A stretch of DNA of 64,000 bases from Xenophilus sp. AP218F (GCA_002213445.1 NJIE01000025.1:1-64000); one strand, 5' to 3'. Counted from the stretch's first letter, positions 1-13,076 are shown. Numbers and translations: made by a program. The notes: a model not told the origin generated them from the letters alone.

Positions 1-13
1 CGGTTATTCGTTC

Positions 14-25
14 TGTTAAAGAGCG
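14..25 (-). promoter_or_regulatory. boxA antitermination element of an rRNA operon leader
   Basis: Read on the minus strand these bases are CGCTCTTTAACA, which matches the boxA consensus YGCTCTTTAACA found between rrn promoters and 16S rRNA. It lies about 45 bases downstream of the strong promoter at 71-99 on the same strand. The inference is that a 16S rRNA gene starts just beyond the left edge, transcribed leftward. The rRNA itself is not in the window. Confidence 0.8.
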
Positions 26-70
26 GTGCTGATCGCTTCGTTTCGTTCGCTGCGTCAGCTGAGGAGGCGA

Positions 71-99
71 ACTATACTCCCCGACCCCAGACCCGTCAA
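71..99 (-). promoter_or_regulatory. Sigma-70 rRNA-operon promoter
   Basis: On the minus strand there is a -35 TTGACG (94-99), a 17-base spacer and a -10 TATAGT (71-76), followed by a GC-rich discriminator, as expected of growth-rate-regulated rrn promoters. A/T-rich sequence upstream of the -35 (about 100-180) could act as an UP element. Together with boxA at 14-25 it points to an rRNA operon leaving the window to the left. Confidence 0.8.
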
Positions 100-371
100 C
101 ACCTTTCTGCGAAAAAACGCGAAGTTTTGCCTTTGAATTTCGCAATTCATTGATTTTAAAAGTTTTTATTTGGAAATGTTTTTCAGGAACTTCTGGCCAA
201 CCTAGCAAAACCAAGCCCTCCTGCCAGAGTCCGCCCCCAGATAACTTGCAGGGAGGCGGTAAAAAGCTGCTGATTTTTCAGAAAACAGCCGTTTTCGCAC
301 ATTTTCAATCGGAACTTTATCGCCAATATCATTTTTGTTAGCCTGAAGTCCCGCCCTGCCGAGCGTTTTCC
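100..371. other. Intergenic region between the rrn promoter and the MFS gene
   Basis: No gene is supported here. The first part is A/T-rich (possible UP element or Fis-binding region for the leftward rrn promoter). The remainder has no convincing -35/-10 pair for the rightward MFS gene, and the ribosome-binding site before the ATG at 372 is weak. Confidence 0.5.
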
Positions 372-1698
372 ATGACCCTTTCCCTGCGCCAGCGATTGCG
401 CGGCCTGCCGCCCGGCTTTCATCTATTGATGCTCAGCGACGTGCTCAGCGCCCTCGCCATGGGCGCCGGCTACGTCAGCATCAGCTGGTGGGTAGTCAGC
501 GAGGGCGGCGCCAAGGATATGGCCTGGTTCAGCGCCTGTACCGCGCTGGTGATGCTGACGGCGTTGCCGTTGACCGCTCCCCTGGGCGACCGTTTTCCCA
601 AGAACCGGGTCATCGCCGTCGGCATCCTGCTGGCGATGTTGTCCGGCTTCGCCCTGGCGGCGATGGCCTGGTACGACTGCTATCGATTGCATTGGGTCAT
701 CGCCAGCGAGTCGATGGCGATGCTGGCCTGGGCGCTGGTGACTCCATCCATGCTCAGCATCGCCTCGGAACTGGTGCCGGCCGAGCGATTGACCGACGCG
801 TTGTCGCTGCAGAAAAGCTCGCAGGCGGTCGGCAACCTGTTCGGCCCGGCGCTGGGCGGCAGCCTGATGGCGTTCGCTCCGGCCTGGCTGGCGCTGGGCA
901 GCTACGGCCTGCTGTTGCTGATCGCCGCCGGCGGCGCATTGCGCATCCGCATTCCGCCGCGCAGTCGCGAACAGTTGCAGGCGGAAAGCTTCGTCGCCCA
1001 GATCCGCAGCGGCTTGCGCGTTCGTTGGCGCATCCCGCTGGAGCGCAGCTGGGCAGGCTGGGGCTTGCTGGTGATGACCGCCTATTTTCCGATGGTCGTG
1101 ACGCTGCTGCCGATCAAGCTGCACCAGCTGGGTCTGCCCGCCTTCTGGCTGGGCGCCTGCGAAGCGGCCGCCAGCGGCCGCCAGCGGCGGCCTGCTGATC
1201 GGCTCGCTATGGCTGGCCCACCGCCTGCTGCGACACTGCAGCCGGCCGCGCGCCCGCGCCCTGGCGATGTGGTCGCTGGCCGCCGTGTTCATCGTAGTGG
1301 CCTTGACCGACAACCCGTATCTCATGCTCTCGATGTTTGCCGTCGAAGGCGCGCTGCTGTCCATCACCTCGCTGATCGGCCAGACCCATCGCACGCTGGC
1401 GGTGCCGGAACCCTACCGAGCCCGCGTTTCCGCCATCAATGTGCTGGTCGCCAAACTCGGCGGCATGCTGGGGCCGGCGCTGGCCGGCATCCTGCTGCAG
1501 CGCTGGTCGCAGGATGCCGTGTATCTGTTCTTCGCCGTCTTCCATCTTTTGACCGTGCCGCCGATGCTGCGCCTGCCGGGCGTCGACCGCTTCCTCAACC
1601 TCGATCATGAAGAAGTGAAGGATTGGTATCTGCGCCAGCATCCCGAAGCCTTCGAACCGATGACGCCGGCGGGAAGCCAGGCTAAGCCCTTCTTGTGA
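372..1698 (+). pseudogene. MFS transporter (LplT-like/permease type), frameshifted
   Basis: A major facilitator superfamily permease split between two frames. From the ATG at 372 the first frame gives N-terminal membrane helices and the MFS loop motif (GDRFPKNR near residue 75). The sense reading then moves to another frame that runs from about 1185 to the TGA at 1698 and carries the remaining helices. The shift coincides with a 10-bp tandem duplication (CGGCCGCCAG, 1165-1184); removing one copy restores one open frame of about 438 residues. After the duplication the first frame becomes an Arg/Pro-rich nonsense tail ending at 1610. Substrate unknown; helix pattern and loop suggest a lysophospholipid- or drug-type MFS. 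It could be a real inactivating mutation, a phase-variable tract or a sequencing error. Confidence 0.7.
1165..1184 (+). repeat. 10-bp tandem duplication causing the frameshift
   Basis: Two back-to-back copies of CGGCCGCCAG (1165-1174 and 1175-1184). Ten bases is not a multiple of three, so the second copy shifts the MFS frame. With a single copy the local protein reads EAAASGGLLIGSL, which fits a membrane helix. Confidence 0.85.
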
Positions 1699-1700
1699 AA

Positions 1701-1734
1701 AAAGCGGCGACCGATACGGTCGCCGCTTTCTCTC
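1701..1734. terminator. Bidirectional intrinsic terminator between MFS gene and hslU
   Basis: A perfect hairpin with arms AAAGCGGCGACCG and CGGTCGCCGCTTT lies between two convergent genes. A-runs and pyrimidine-rich sequence flank it, so it can terminate the MFS transcript rightward and hslVU leftward. Confidence 0.75.
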
Positions 1735-1756
1735 TCTATATATAGCGTCTGGCGGA

Positions 1757-3100
<1,344 letters not shown>

Positions 3101-3150
3101 GACGATCTCCGCCCGGCGATCCTCGCCGGGCCATGCATTCGGGGACAAGC

Positions 3151-3705
3151 TCAGGCTTCGGTCTCTTCCGGGCCGAGCGTTTCGATCAGATGGTTGTGGT
3201 TGGTGTAGATGCAGATGTCGCCGGCGATCTCCAGCGACTTCTTCACCACCGCTTCCGGCGCGAGATCGGTATTCTCGAACAGCGCGCGCGCGGCCGACTG
3301 GGCATAAGCGCCGCCGGAACCGATGGCGGCGATGCCCTGCTCCGGCTCCAGCACGTCGCCGTTGCCAGTGATGATCAGCGTGGATTCCTTGTCGGCGACG
3401 ATCAGCATCGCCTCCAGCTTGCGCAGCGCGCGATCGGTGCGCCAGTCCTTGGCCAGCTCCACCGCCGACACCAGCAAGTTGCCCTGGTGCTTTTGCAGCT
3501 TGGCTTCGAAGCGCTCGATCAGGGTGAAGGCGTCGGCGGTGCCCCCGGCGAAACCGGCCAGCACCTTGCCGCCGTGCAACTTGCGCACTTTGCGGGCGGT
3601 GGCCTTGATCACGATATTGCCAAGGGTGACCTGTCCGTCGCCGCCAAGCGCCACGCGCTCGCCGCGACGGACGGAAACGATGGTGGTTCCGTCAAACTGC
3701 TGCAT
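3151..3705 (-). CDS. hslV: HslV, peptidase subunit of the HslVU protease
   Basis: Threonine peptidase (T1B family) forming the double-hexamer core of HslVU. The 184-residue product starts [12 protein letters not shown]; Thr7 is the expected nucleophile after removal of a short propeptide, a longer leader than the single Met of E. coli HslV. The following SVRRG block and the GGDGQVTLG strand are family hallmarks. An upstream in-frame extension exists, but the ATG at 3705 matches the family start. It is the first gene of hslVU, with a promoter region shared divergently with tonB; no heat-shock promoter was identified. Confidence 0.97.
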   Translation of the reverse strand: MQQFDGTTIVSVRRGERVALGGDGQVTLGNIVIKATARKVRKLHGGKVLAGFAGGTADAFTLIERFEAKLQKHQGNLLVSAVELAKDWRTDRALRKLEAMLIVADKESTLIITGNGDVLEPEQGIAAIGSGGAYAQSAARALFENTDLAPEAVVKKSLEIAGDICIYTNHNHLIETLGPEETEA

Positions 3706-3832
3706 GTTTGGTATTCCGTAAGGTAGTGGGGCCGGCGGTTCGCCGGCGTTTGCCTGACATATGCAGGCGATTCGGCGGATTGCAAGGCGGCTGTGGACAG
3801 GCTGCGACAGGCCCGCAGCCATAATTGTTAAT

Positions 3833-3851
3833 GATATTAATTTGCATTATC
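3833..3851 (+). promoter_or_regulatory. Fur box upstream of tonB-exbBD
   Basis: The 19 bases GATATTAATTTGCATTATC match the Fur consensus GATAATGATAATCATTATC at 14 of 19 positions, in an A/T-rich island (3822-3853) ending 8 bases before the tonB ATG. Overlapping half-sites (TTAATGATATTAAT) extend it leftward. Iron-bound Fur would be expected to repress the tonB operon here. Confidence 0.75.
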
Positions 3852-3859
3852 ATGGCGCA

Positions 3860-4548
3860 ATGAATCCGAAAACACTGCAACTATCCGCCCTGTCCGGCAC
3901 GGTAGGGCTCCATCTACTGGCCTTTGCCTTGCTGGGCGGCTGGCTGGCGTCGCAGGTCAAGGTTCGTCCGCCGCAAGTCATCAGCATGGAGATGGTGGCC
4001 ATCGCGCCCAGCGCTCCAACCGCCGCCCCTGCGCCCGCGCAGACGCAGGCAACCCCGGCTCCCAAGCCGCAGCCCAAGGCGGCGGTCCCGCCCCGACCGG
4101 CTCCGCCTGCGCCCAGCAAAACGGCGATCGCCCCGCCCAACGCGCCCAAGGCGACGCCGGCCGCCGCCAGCCCGGCCGAGCCGGCCCCGTCCAAGGCGGA
4201 AGCCGCGCCGGCCGTTGCAGCCAACAGCGCCGGCGGCAGCGCCAAAAACAGCGCCGAAATCACTCCGCCGCTGGCGCACGGCGGCTATCTGAACAACAGC
4301 AAGCCGCGCTATCCGCAGCAGTCGATAGAAGACGGCGAGGAAGGCACCGTGCAGCTGCGCGTCCACGTTTCGGTGCAGGGCACGCCGGAAGACGTCACCC
4401 TGGCGGCCAGCAGCGGCTTCCCGCGCCTGGACCGCGCCGCGCTGGCAGCGGTCAAGCGCTGGCGCTTCACTCCGGCCAAGCGCGGCGACGAAGCCATCGC
4501 CTACACCTACACCGTACCCGTTCAATTCTCTCTGAAGTCTGTCAAATC

Positions 4549-4552
<4 letters not shown>
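3860..4552 (+). CDS. tonB: TonB energy-transducing protein
   Basis: Couples the inner-membrane proton motive force to outer-membrane receptors. The 230-residue protein has one N-terminal membrane helix (about 14-33), a Pro/Ala/Lys-rich periplasmic spacer (about 50-150) and a C-terminal TonB domain with the typical EGTVQLRVHV, SSGFPRLDRAAL and WRFTPAK segments. I chose the ATG at 3860 because it places the membrane anchor correctly; an upstream in-frame start would run through the Fur box. Its stop overlaps exbB (ATGA), and it heads tonB-exbB-exbD. Iron regulation is inferred from the Fur box. Receptor preference cannot be read, but a siderophore receptor follows. Confidence 0.93.
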
Positions 4553-5212
<660 letters not shown>

Positions 5213-5226
<14 letters not shown>

Positions 5227-5623
5227 TTTCGATAAAGGGGCCAACACTCCGATGGTGGAGCCCAACACCACGCCGCTGGTGGACGTGATGCTGGTGCTGC
5301 TGGTGGTGTTCATCATCACCGCGCCGCTGCTCACCAACGCAGTCAAGGTGGACCTGCCGCAAGCGCAGGCCGCCGCCCATCAGGACAAGCCCGAGCAGAT
5401 CCGCCTGTCGATCCAGCCCGACGGCCAGCTGTACTGGAACGACGCGCCGGTGAAGGAAAACGAGCTGCCCGCCCGCTTCAAGGCCGCTTCCGCCGCCAAC
5501 CCGGACGTGGAACTGCATTTGCGCGCCGACAAGAGCGTGCGCTACGAAATGGTGGCCAAGGCGCTGGCCAGCGCGCAGCAGGCCGGCGTCGTCAAAATAG
5601 GCTTCGTGACCGAAGCCCCGTAA
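5213..5623 (+). CDS. exbD: ExbD proton-channel subunit
   Basis: ExbD/TolR-family protein, 136 residues: a short cytoplasmic N-terminus, one membrane helix (about 22-42) that includes the proton-carrying aspartate Asp24 ([12 protein letters not shown]), and a periplasmic domain. It overlaps exbB by 14 bases and is followed by a strong terminator at 5643, closing the tonB-exbBD operon. Confidence 0.93.
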
Positions 5624-5642
5624 GCATCCCCCGCCAAGGCAG

Positions 5643-5680
5643 CACCCGCCCCTTCTGGCAGAACGGGCGGGTGTTTTGTT
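5643..5680 (+). terminator. Intrinsic terminator after exbD
   Basis: Perfect stem CACCCGCCC (5643-5651) and GGGCGGGTG (5665-5673) followed by a T-rich run. It separates tonB-exbBD from the receptor gene. No separate promoter is obvious in the 46 bases left before that gene, so partial read-through may feed the receptor. Confidence 0.8.
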
Positions 5681-5726
5681 TTGCCTAGGCGGTTTGTCGT
5701 GCACCCAAGCAAGCAATGAGGAAGTG

Positions 5727-7904
5727 ATGAAGCAACGTAACACCCCCTGCGTCACCGGACACAAACTGCCCGCCAAGATGGCAGCCGGCATGCTCGCAGC
5801 CGCCCTTTCCCCCGCCCTCTCCCAAGCGGCCGACGCGCCCGCCCTGCCCACCGTCAAGGTGGAGGCGGAAAAGGAAGTTCGCGGCGCTTTCAAGACTGAC
5901 AGCAGCGGCATCGGCAAGACGCAACAGAAGCTGCGCGACATTCCGCAGTCGGTCACCGTGGTCGGCAAGCAATTGCTGGAGGACCAGGGCGCAGACAGCC
6001 TGAAAGACGCGCTGAAGAACGTGGCCGGCCTGACCTTCGCCGCGGGCGAAGGCGGCCGCACCGGCGACCAGATCGTGCTGCGCGGCTTCGCCGCCACCAC
6101 CGACCTGTTCGTTGACGGCGCGCGCGACATCGGCCAGTACAACCGCGACCTGTTCAACACCGACAAGGTGGAAGTGCTGAAGGGATCGAGTTCGATGCTG
6201 TTCGGCCGCGGCTCCACCGGCGGCGTGGTCAACCTGGTCAGCAAGAAGCCTTACGCCGGCAATGGCGGCGAAGCTTCGCTGACCATCGGCACCGACGACA
6301 AGCTGCGCGTCACCGGCGACATCAATCACGCCCAGAGCGACGATATCGCCGTGCGCCTCAACCTGATGGCGCAGCAGAGCAACAACGGCCGCGTCGCCAA
6401 CAACAACGAGGGCTACGGCTTCGCGCCTTCGGTCAGCTTCGGCCTGCAAGGCCCGACCACGCTCACCCTGGCCTACCAGCGCCTGGTCGAGCACAACAAC
6501 ACCGATTACGGCGCGCCCTACAACCCGTATACCCAGCGACCGCTGGACGTGCCCTACGACACCTATTACGGCTTGAAGGGGCTGGATTACGAGGACACCG
6601 CCACCGATCTGGCTTCCGCCACGCTGGAGCATCGCCTCAGCGACCGCGTCAAGCTCAAGAACCAGCTGCGCTACGCCCGTTACGAACGCGACGCCGCGCC
6701 GACCGCGCCGCGCTTCCCCAAGGCGGTATACGACAAGAAAGCGCCGGTCACCGACGCGACGCCGATTCTGCGCTCGCTCAAGCAGCGCAACGGCGTGGAC
6801 GAGGTATGGAGCAACCAGACCGACCTCACCGCCGAGCTGGAAGCCGGCGGCATGCGCCACAACCTGCTGGCCGGCCTGGAGCTGACCCGCGAACGCTCCT
6901 ACACCGACCGCGCCGACAGCAAGACCGACTCCTCGTTGCCGTCCACCTCGATGTTCGACCCCAACCCGAATGACGCATTCACCCGCGACTGGGGCCAGAT
7001 CAGCCACCGCGACTACGTCTCCAACGGCGTGGCCGTGTACGCGCAGGACTTCATCGAGCTGACGCCGCAATGGAAGGCGCTGCTGGGCGCGCGCTTCGAC
7101 CACGTCAGCGGCAGCTACCGCACCCGCAGCTACAACAAGGATACCGGCGCGCTCAAGCCGGCGGACTCCTACGACGCCTCCCGCACCGACAACGCCTGGA
7201 GCTGGCGCAGCGGCCTGATCTGGCAGCCGGACGCGCGACAGTCCTATTACGCCAGCGTCGGCACCTCGTTCAACCCGTCCGGCGAGACTTACGCGCTGGA
7301 CAAGGCCACCGAGAAAATCGGCCCGGAACAGAACCGCAACTACGAGCTGGGCGCCAAGTTCGAACTGCTGGACGGCGACCTGAGCTTGCGCGGCGCGCTG
7401 TTCCGCATCGAAAAGCTGAACGAACGCAACACCGACCCGCTGGTTGCCGATGTCGTTACCCTGTCCGGCAAGCGCCACACCAACGGTGTCGAGCTGGAAG
7501 TGGCCGGCCGCGTCAACGAGCATTGGGAAGTGTTCGCCGGCGCCACCTACCTTGAGGCCGTCATCGACAAGGCCGGCACCAAGGAAGGCAGCCAGGGCAA
7601 GCGTCCGCGCAATACGCCCAACTACACCGCCAACCTGTGGAACACCTTCCGCTTCACGCCGGAAGTCACCGCCGGCCTCGGCGCCAACTGGGTAGGCAAG
7701 CGTTACGCCACGGAGAGCAACACCAACGCGCTGCCCGCCTACATGGTGATCAACGCGATGGCCGCGTACGAGACCCGCCAGTACAAGGTGCAGCTGAATC
7801 TGAACAATCTGCTGAACAAAAAGCACTACGAAGGCCTGTACGGCGGCCACGCCACCTATGGCGCGCATCGCGGCGCGGAATTGACCCTCAGCCACAAGTT
7901 CTAA
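5727..7904 (+). CDS. TonB-dependent siderophore receptor (Fiu-like catecholate type)
   Basis: Outer-membrane gated beta-barrel that imports ferric siderophores, energised by TonB. The 725-residue precursor has a signal peptide ending near LSQAAD (about residue 33), a TonB-box region (LPTVKVEAE), a plug domain (about 60-170, with [10 protein letters not shown] and IVLRGF segments) and a 22-strand-type barrel ending in the C-terminal aromatic LSHKF. The start at 5727 follows GAGGAAG; an upstream in-frame start would bury the signal peptide. The next gene is PiuC/YbiX-like, a partner often found beside Fiu/PiuA receptors, which supports catecholate or monomeric-catechol substrates (inference). 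Confidence 0.9.
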   Translation: MKQRNTPCVTGHKLPAKMAAGMLAAALSPALSQAADAPALPTVKVEAEKEVRGAFKTDSSGIGKTQQKLRDIPQSVTVVGKQLLEDQGADSLKDALKNVAGLTFAAGEGGRTGDQIVLRGFAATTDLFVDGARDIGQYNRDLFNTDKVEVLKGSSSMLFGRGSTGGVVNLVSKKPYAGNGGEASLTIGTDDKLRVTGDINHAQSDDIAVRLNLMAQQSNNGRVANNNEGYGFAPSVSFGLQGPTTLTLAYQRLVEHNNTDYGAPYNPYTQRPLDVPYDTYYGLKGLDYEDTATDLASATLEHRLSDRVKLKNQLRYARYERDAAPTAPRFPKAVYDKKAPVTDATPILRSLKQRNGVDEVWSNQTDLTAELEAGGMRHNLLAGLELTRERSYTDRADSKTDSSLPSTSMFDPNPNDAFTRDWGQISHRDYVSNGVAVYAQDFIELTPQWKALLGARFDHVSGSYRTRSYNKDTGALKPADSYDASRTDNAWSWRSGLIWQPDARQSYYASVGTSFNPSGETYALDKATEKIGPEQNRNYELGAKFELLDGDLSLRGALFRIEKLNERNTDPLVADVVTLSGKRHTNGVELEVAGRVNEHWEVFAGATYLEAVIDKAGTKEGSQGKRPRNTPNYTANLWNTFRFTPEVTAGLGANWVGKRYATESNTNALPAYMVINAMAAYETRQYKVQLNLNNLLNKKHYEGLYGGHATYGAHRGAELTLSHKF

Positions 7905-7911
7905 ACCCCGT

Positions 7912-7938
7912 CGCCCCCGGCCCCGCCGGGGGCGTTTT
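7912..7938 (+). terminator. Intrinsic terminator after the receptor gene
   Basis: Stem CGCCCCCGGC (7912-7921) and GCCGGGGGCG (7925-7934) followed by TTTT. It lies between the receptor and piuC, so the hydroxylase gene may be expressed partly by read-through. Confidence 0.75.
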
Positions 7939-7984
7939 CTCCAGGCAAGGCCAACCCGCCCGGCCGCTTTCACCGGAAATCGCC

Positions 7985-8665
7985 ATGCTATTGCACATCC
8001 CCGAAGTTCTCACCGCCGAAGAACTGGCCCACGGCCGCGCCCTGCTGGAGCGCGCCGCCTGGGCCGACGGCCGCATCACCGCCGGCCAGCAATCCGCCCA
8101 GGTCAAACGCAATCTGCAGCTGCCGCAACACCTGCCGGAAGCGCGCGAGCTGCAAGCGCTGGTGGAGGCCGCCCTCAAGCGCAACGGGCTGTTCTTCTCG
8201 GCCGCCCTGCCCAAGAAGGTGTTTCCGCCGCTGTTCAACTGCTACCAGGGCGGCATGGATTTCGGCAATCACGTCGACAACGCGGTGCGCAGCGATCCCT
8301 TCGATCACGCCTGGGTCCGCACCGACGTGTCCTGCACGCTGTTTTTCACCGGCCCGGACGAATACGACGGCGGCGAGCTGGTGGTGGAAGACAGCTACGG
8401 CGCGCACCGCGTCAAGCTGCCGGCGGGCGACATGGTGCTCTACCCGTCCACCAGCCTGCACCGCGTGGAGCCGGTGACGCGCGGCGCGCGCATCGCCTCC
8501 TTCTTCTGGACGCAAAGCATGGTGCGCGACGACGCCAAGCGCAGCCTGCTGTTCGACATGGACATGGCCATCTCCAGCCTGCGCCGCGAGCACGGCGAAA
8601 CCGAGGCGCTGATCAGCCTCACCGGCAACTATCACAACCTGCTGCGGATGTGGGCCGAGGTCTGA
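7985..8665 (+). CDS. piuC: PKHD-type Fe(II)/2-oxoglutarate hydroxylase PiuC/YbiX
   Basis: Cytoplasmic Fe(II)- and 2-oxoglutarate-dependent dioxygenase of the PiuC/YbiX family, 226 residues as usual. The double-stranded beta-helix carries the metal facial triad His96-x-Asp98 and His159, with Arg169 for 2-oxoglutarate. Substrate unknown in the family; the gene is typically linked to catecholate siderophore receptors, as here. The ATG at 7985 follows the receptor terminator; a strong hairpin at 8716 closes the unit. Confidence 0.92.
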   Translation: MLLHIPEVLTAEELAHGRALLERAAWADGRITAGQQSAQVKRNLQLPQHLPEARELQALVEAALKRNGLFFSAALPKKVFPPLFNCYQGGMDFGNHVDNAVRSDPFDHAWVRTDVSCTLFFTGPDEYDGGELVVEDSYGAHRVKLPAGDMVLYPSTSLHRVEPVTRGARIASFFWTQSMVRDDAKRSLLFDMDMAISSLRREHGETEALISLTGNYHNLLRMWAEV

Positions 8666-8715
8666 GCCCCGCGCGGCGACCATCGCCGCTTGCCTTGCGC
8701 GCAGGCGCATCTACA

Positions 8716-8744
8716 AAGGAATGGCGTGGCGCCGTTCCTTTTTT
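8716..8744 (+). terminator. Intrinsic terminator after piuC
   Basis: Stem AAGGAATGGCG (8716-8726) and CGCCGTTCCTT (8730-8740), with one G-T wobble and a 3-base loop, followed by a run of T. Confidence 0.85.
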
Positions 8745-8864
8745 CTTGGCCAGCTCTTTCAATTCCCGCTTAAAAATGACGGCCGGCTAAATAAACCCTT
8801 GCCCCCATAGCAAGCATTGCCAGAAAATGACAGAAACATTGCCAGAAACAAGCGGAGAAACCCA

Positions 8865-9425
8865 ATGCAAGCCACAAGGGCAACCGGTCAGCATGGCCGG
8901 GAAATCCTGCTGGAGCCCGATGAGCTGATCATCACCAAGACCGACCCCACCGGGCACATCACCTACGCCAATCGCGTCTTCATGCGCATCGCCGGCTACG
9001 CCGAGCACGAACTGCTGGGCAAGCCGCACAACCTGATCCGCCACCCCGACATGCCGCGCGGCGCTTACCGGCTGATGTGGCAAACGCTGCAAGCCGGACA
9101 GGAGTTCTTCGCCATCGTCAAGAACGCCGCCGCCAGCGGCGACTATTACTGGGTGCTGGCCAACGTGACGCCGGACTACGACGTCGGCGGCAAGCTGCAA
9201 GGCTATTATTCGGTGCGCCGCCCGCCCAGCCGCAAGGCCATCGCCGCCATCGAACCGGTTTACGCCGAAATGCGCCGCATCGAGGCGGCCAGCGGCAAAG
9301 CCGCCGCGCCGGACGCCTCGCGCGACTGGCTGCTGCAGCAGGTGGCCGCCATGGGACTCAGCTACCAGGCCTTCATCCTGCAACTGAACGCCGACGTGCT
9401 CAAAGCACAGGGGGTGACCGGATGA
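8865..9425 (+). CDS. Aer-type PAS sensor protein (CetB-like)
   Basis: Soluble 186-residue protein that is almost entirely an Aer-family PAS domain (about 20-135), the FAD-binding redox sensor of energy taxis. The Aer signature is clear: [17 protein letters not shown] and the [12 protein letters not shown] strand. Unlike E. coli Aer there is no membrane anchor, HAMP or signalling domain in the same protein; these are in the next gene, which starts inside this stop codon (ATGA). This is the organisation of the Campylobacter CetB/CetA pair, so FAD-based energy taxis by a two-protein receptor is inferred. The start at 8865 follows GCGGAG. Confidence 0.85.
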   Translation: MQATRATGQHGREILLEPDELIITKTDPTGHITYANRVFMRIAGYAEHELLGKPHNLIRHPDMPRGAYRLMWQTLQAGQEFFAIVKNAAASGDYYWVLANVTPDYDVGGKLQGYYSVRRPPSRKAIAAIEPVYAEMRRIEAASGKAAAPDASRDWLLQQVAAMGLSYQAFILQLNADVLKAQGVTG

Positions 9426-10834
9426 AACCGCTACGCAAAGCCAAGCCCTTCCTGCGCACCCAGCTGGGCTACCTGATCATCGCCTTCAACCTGCTGGTCG
9501 CGCTGTCCATCGTCGACGAGATCCTGTTCGCGCGCGCCGCCGCCTATGTCATCGATGGCCTGCTGCTGCTGACTTCGCTTGGCCTCTCCATCTGGCTGTG
9601 GCGCGGCAGCGGCCGCATATTCACCCTGCTCAACACCCTGACCAGCCAGCTGAGCTATGCCTGCAGCGGCGAATTGCACCACCGCGCCACCCGCACCCGC
9701 GACATGGGCGAAGTGGGCCTGGTGGCCTGGCAGCTCAACGACTTCCTCGATCTGGTGGAAACCTACTTCAAGGAAATCAACACCTGCTTCAAGGCGATCA
9801 GCGCCGGCGACTATCAGCGCCGGCCGCTCAGCCAGGGCCTGCCCGGCATCCTGTCCAGCTCGCTGGAAAACGTGGACAAGGCCATCCAGGCGATGGCCGA
9901 CAACGACGGCTTCGTGCGCCGCAACCGGCTCGCCTCGCAACTGGCCGCGCTCAACAATCCGCACCTGCGCCAGGACCTCGCCGGCAGCCAGCGCGACCTG
10001 TCCGACATCAGCCAGGCGATGGACGACGTGGCCCGCATCACCGGCGACAACGCCAGCGGCGCGCGCGAAAGCCTGAGCAGCGCGCAGGAGCTGTCCGGAC
10101 ATCTGGACACCATCGCCGCCAGCGTCGCCGGCATGGACCAGGCCAGCCAGCTGCTGGCCAAGGAATGGCAAGGCATCGAAGGCTCGCTGGCCGACATTTC
10201 CGCCATCGCCGACCAGACCAATCTGCTGGCGCTCAACGCCGCCATCGAAGCGGCGCGCGCCGGCGAAATGGGCCGCGGCTTCGCCGTGGTGGCCGACGAG
10301 GTGCGCAAGCTGGCCGAACGCAGCAAGAGCACCGCCAATCAGGTGCAGGGCGTGCTGGAAACCCTGTCCGCCCGCATCGGCGACATGCGGGGCCAGGCTG
10401 GCGAAGCCGGCGCGGTGGCCGGCGGCGTGCAGGCATCGGTGGAGTCGTTCCGCCAGCGCTTCGCCAGCCTCGCGGAGCAATCGGACGAAGTGCTGCAGCA
10501 GGTCAATCGCGTGCATCGCAAATCGCAAACCTCGCTGCAGAAGATAGGCCACGTCATCCACAAGCAAAGCGCCTATCACGCCATCGAAGAGTCCCAGCCG
10601 CTCGACAGCCACGACGAGCTGCGCCTGTGGCTGGACGGCGACGGCGCGCGCATGTTCAGCGCCAGCCAGCTGCAGAGCCTGGCCGCCGGCCAGCAGGCGG
10701 TAAACGAGCATATCGCCGCCGCGCTCGAGCGGGTCCTCGCCGGCGGCGAGCTGGACGAGGATGAAATCGTCAACCAGATGCGAGCCGCCGAGCAGGCCAG
10801 CCAGAAGCTGCGCCGCGAGCTCGACGCGCCATAA
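9422..10834 (+). CDS. Methyl-accepting chemotaxis protein (CetA-like) with degenerate CZB-like tail
   Basis: 470-residue chemoreceptor. The N-terminus has two adjacent membrane helices (about 15-58) with almost no periplasmic loop, as in Aer and CetA. A HAMP-like linker and the signalling hairpin follow ([17 protein letters not shown] near 262-278, [16 protein letters not shown] after it). The C-terminal 95 residues resemble the CZB zinc-binding domain ([13 protein letters not shown], then [12 protein letters not shown]), but the CZB cysteine is missing and the usual final HxxxH is reduced. No NWETF-type tail. It overlaps the PAS gene by 4 bases, so the two should be made together and form one energy-taxis receptor (inference). 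Confidence 0.85.
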   Translation: MKPLRKAKPFLRTQLGYLIIAFNLLVALSIVDEILFARAAAYVIDGLLLLTSLGLSIWLWRGSGRIFTLLNTLTSQLSYACSGELHHRATRTRDMGEVGLVAWQLNDFLDLVETYFKEINTCFKAISAGDYQRRPLSQGLPGILSSSLENVDKAIQAMADNDGFVRRNRLASQLAALNNPHLRQDLAGSQRDLSDISQAMDDVARITGDNASGARESLSSAQELSGHLDTIAASVAGMDQASQLLAKEWQGIEGSLADISAIADQTNLLALNAAIEAARAGEMGRGFAVVADEVRKLAERSKSTANQVQGVLETLSARIGDMRGQAGEAGAVAGGVQASVESFRQRFASLAEQSDEVLQQVNRVHRKSQTSLQKIGHVIHKQSAYHAIEESQPLDSHDELRLWLDGDGARMFSASQLQSLAAGQQAVNEHIAAALERVLAGGELDEDEIVNQMRAAEQASQKLRRELDAP

Positions 10835-10865
10835 GCGCTGCGCCCCGCGCCAGCGTTCTCTCCCG

Positions 10866-10887
10866 CCCGGCCGCCGGCCGGGTTTTT
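10866..10887 (+). terminator. Intrinsic terminator after the chemoreceptor gene
   Basis: Compact GC stem around CCCGGCCG and CCGGCCGGG (10866-10882) followed by TTTTT. Confidence 0.8.
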
Positions 10888-11286
10888 CATGCCCGCGGTC
10901 CAGCCAGCGACGCGGCGCCCGCCTTCTTCCTCCCCGTCCGGCAAACACGCTGGGCGCCCGCGTCTCACCCGCTCCCGAAGCGATTAACGCTCCCCCTGCC
11001 GCCGCCTTGCGGCGACTGGCCGTGCGACGGGCTCTGCCTGCGCAGACGCTTGGCCGCGCTCGCCGCCCCTGCTCGCCGCCGTCAACCGCGCGCGCCGCAT
11101 CGCCCAGGCCGCGCACGCGCCGGCTCAGCCAAATCCAATAAAATTACGTATATAAAAGATGTATTTCGTTAAATAAATTACAAATCGAGCTTCCACTCTG
11201 TGATTGCGTAAATTTTGATCAGCCAACTTCGCCATCAAAATAGGTCAGTAAATTTGCCAAATCACCCCCCCTGATCCGCAGTTCGC
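10888..11286. other. Gene-free intergenic region
   Basis: About 400 bases without a supportable gene between the chemoreceptor operon and the end of the aldehyde dehydrogenase gene. The left half is GC-rich. The stretch at about 11127-11220 is strikingly A/T-rich for this window and could hold a promoter or nucleoid-protein site, but no gene starts next to it. Confidence 0.5.
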
Positions 11287-11311
11287 AAAAAAGGCCGCCC
11301 GGAGGCGGCCT
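11287..11311 (-). terminator. Intrinsic terminator of the aldehyde dehydrogenase gene
   Basis: On the minus strand, stem AGGCCGCC and GGCGGCCT with a 4-base loop followed by TTTTTT, 24 bases past the stop codon at 11335. Confidence 0.85.
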
Positions 11312-11334
11312 GGTCAGGCGTCGAGACGTCGCGA

Positions 11335-12840
<1,506 letters not shown>

Positions 12841-12888
12841 GGCAGTCTCCTGTTATGTTGGTTGGCGTCGCGTGGACCAGGGCGACAG

Positions 12889-12905
12889 CGCAAGCAACGT
12901 GCCAG
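12889..12905 (-). promoter_or_regulatory. Sigma-54 (-24/-12) promoter of the aldehyde dehydrogenase gene
   Basis: The minus strand reads CTGGCACGTTGCTTGCG, matching the RpoN consensus YTGGCACGrNNNTTGCW with invariant GG and GC at correct spacing. The predicted start leaves a leader of about 40 bases before the ATG at 12840. The divergent neighbour is an enhancer-binding protein of the class that activates such promoters. Confidence 0.85.
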
Positions 12906-13055
12906 CTCGAACGCATCGTGCGGCGCAATACGCAAACCGGCCGCCAGCCGCCTGCCTTTGCGTTTTTCCTTCCCGCATCGCAGCATTTTTCGCGCGCGAT
13001 CATACGCTTACATACTATTTCCCGCCGTGCATAATCAGAGCGATTTCCCTTCCGC

Positions 13056-13076
13056 GCTGTCGCATCACGGGACAGC
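13056..13076. promoter_or_regulatory. Candidate activator site (inverted repeat) before the acoR-like gene
   Basis: GCTGTC and GACAGC in inverted orientation with a 9-base spacer, about 150 bases upstream of the sigma-54 promoter and 28 bases before the regulator ATG. The position suits an enhancer for the AcoR-like protein and autoregulation. Only one copy was found, so this is tentative. Confidence 0.3.

Noticed and set aside
1207-1641. Long minus-strand open frames across the MFS gene, hslU, exbBD and receptor
   Set aside because: They are GC-rich antisense shadows: low-complexity Arg/Ala/Gln/His composition, no family motifs and no ribosome-binding sites.
10888-11140. Rightward Arg/Pro-rich frame in the gap after the chemoreceptor gene
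   Set aside because: It begins inside the chemoreceptor gene, crosses its terminator and has nonsense-type composition.
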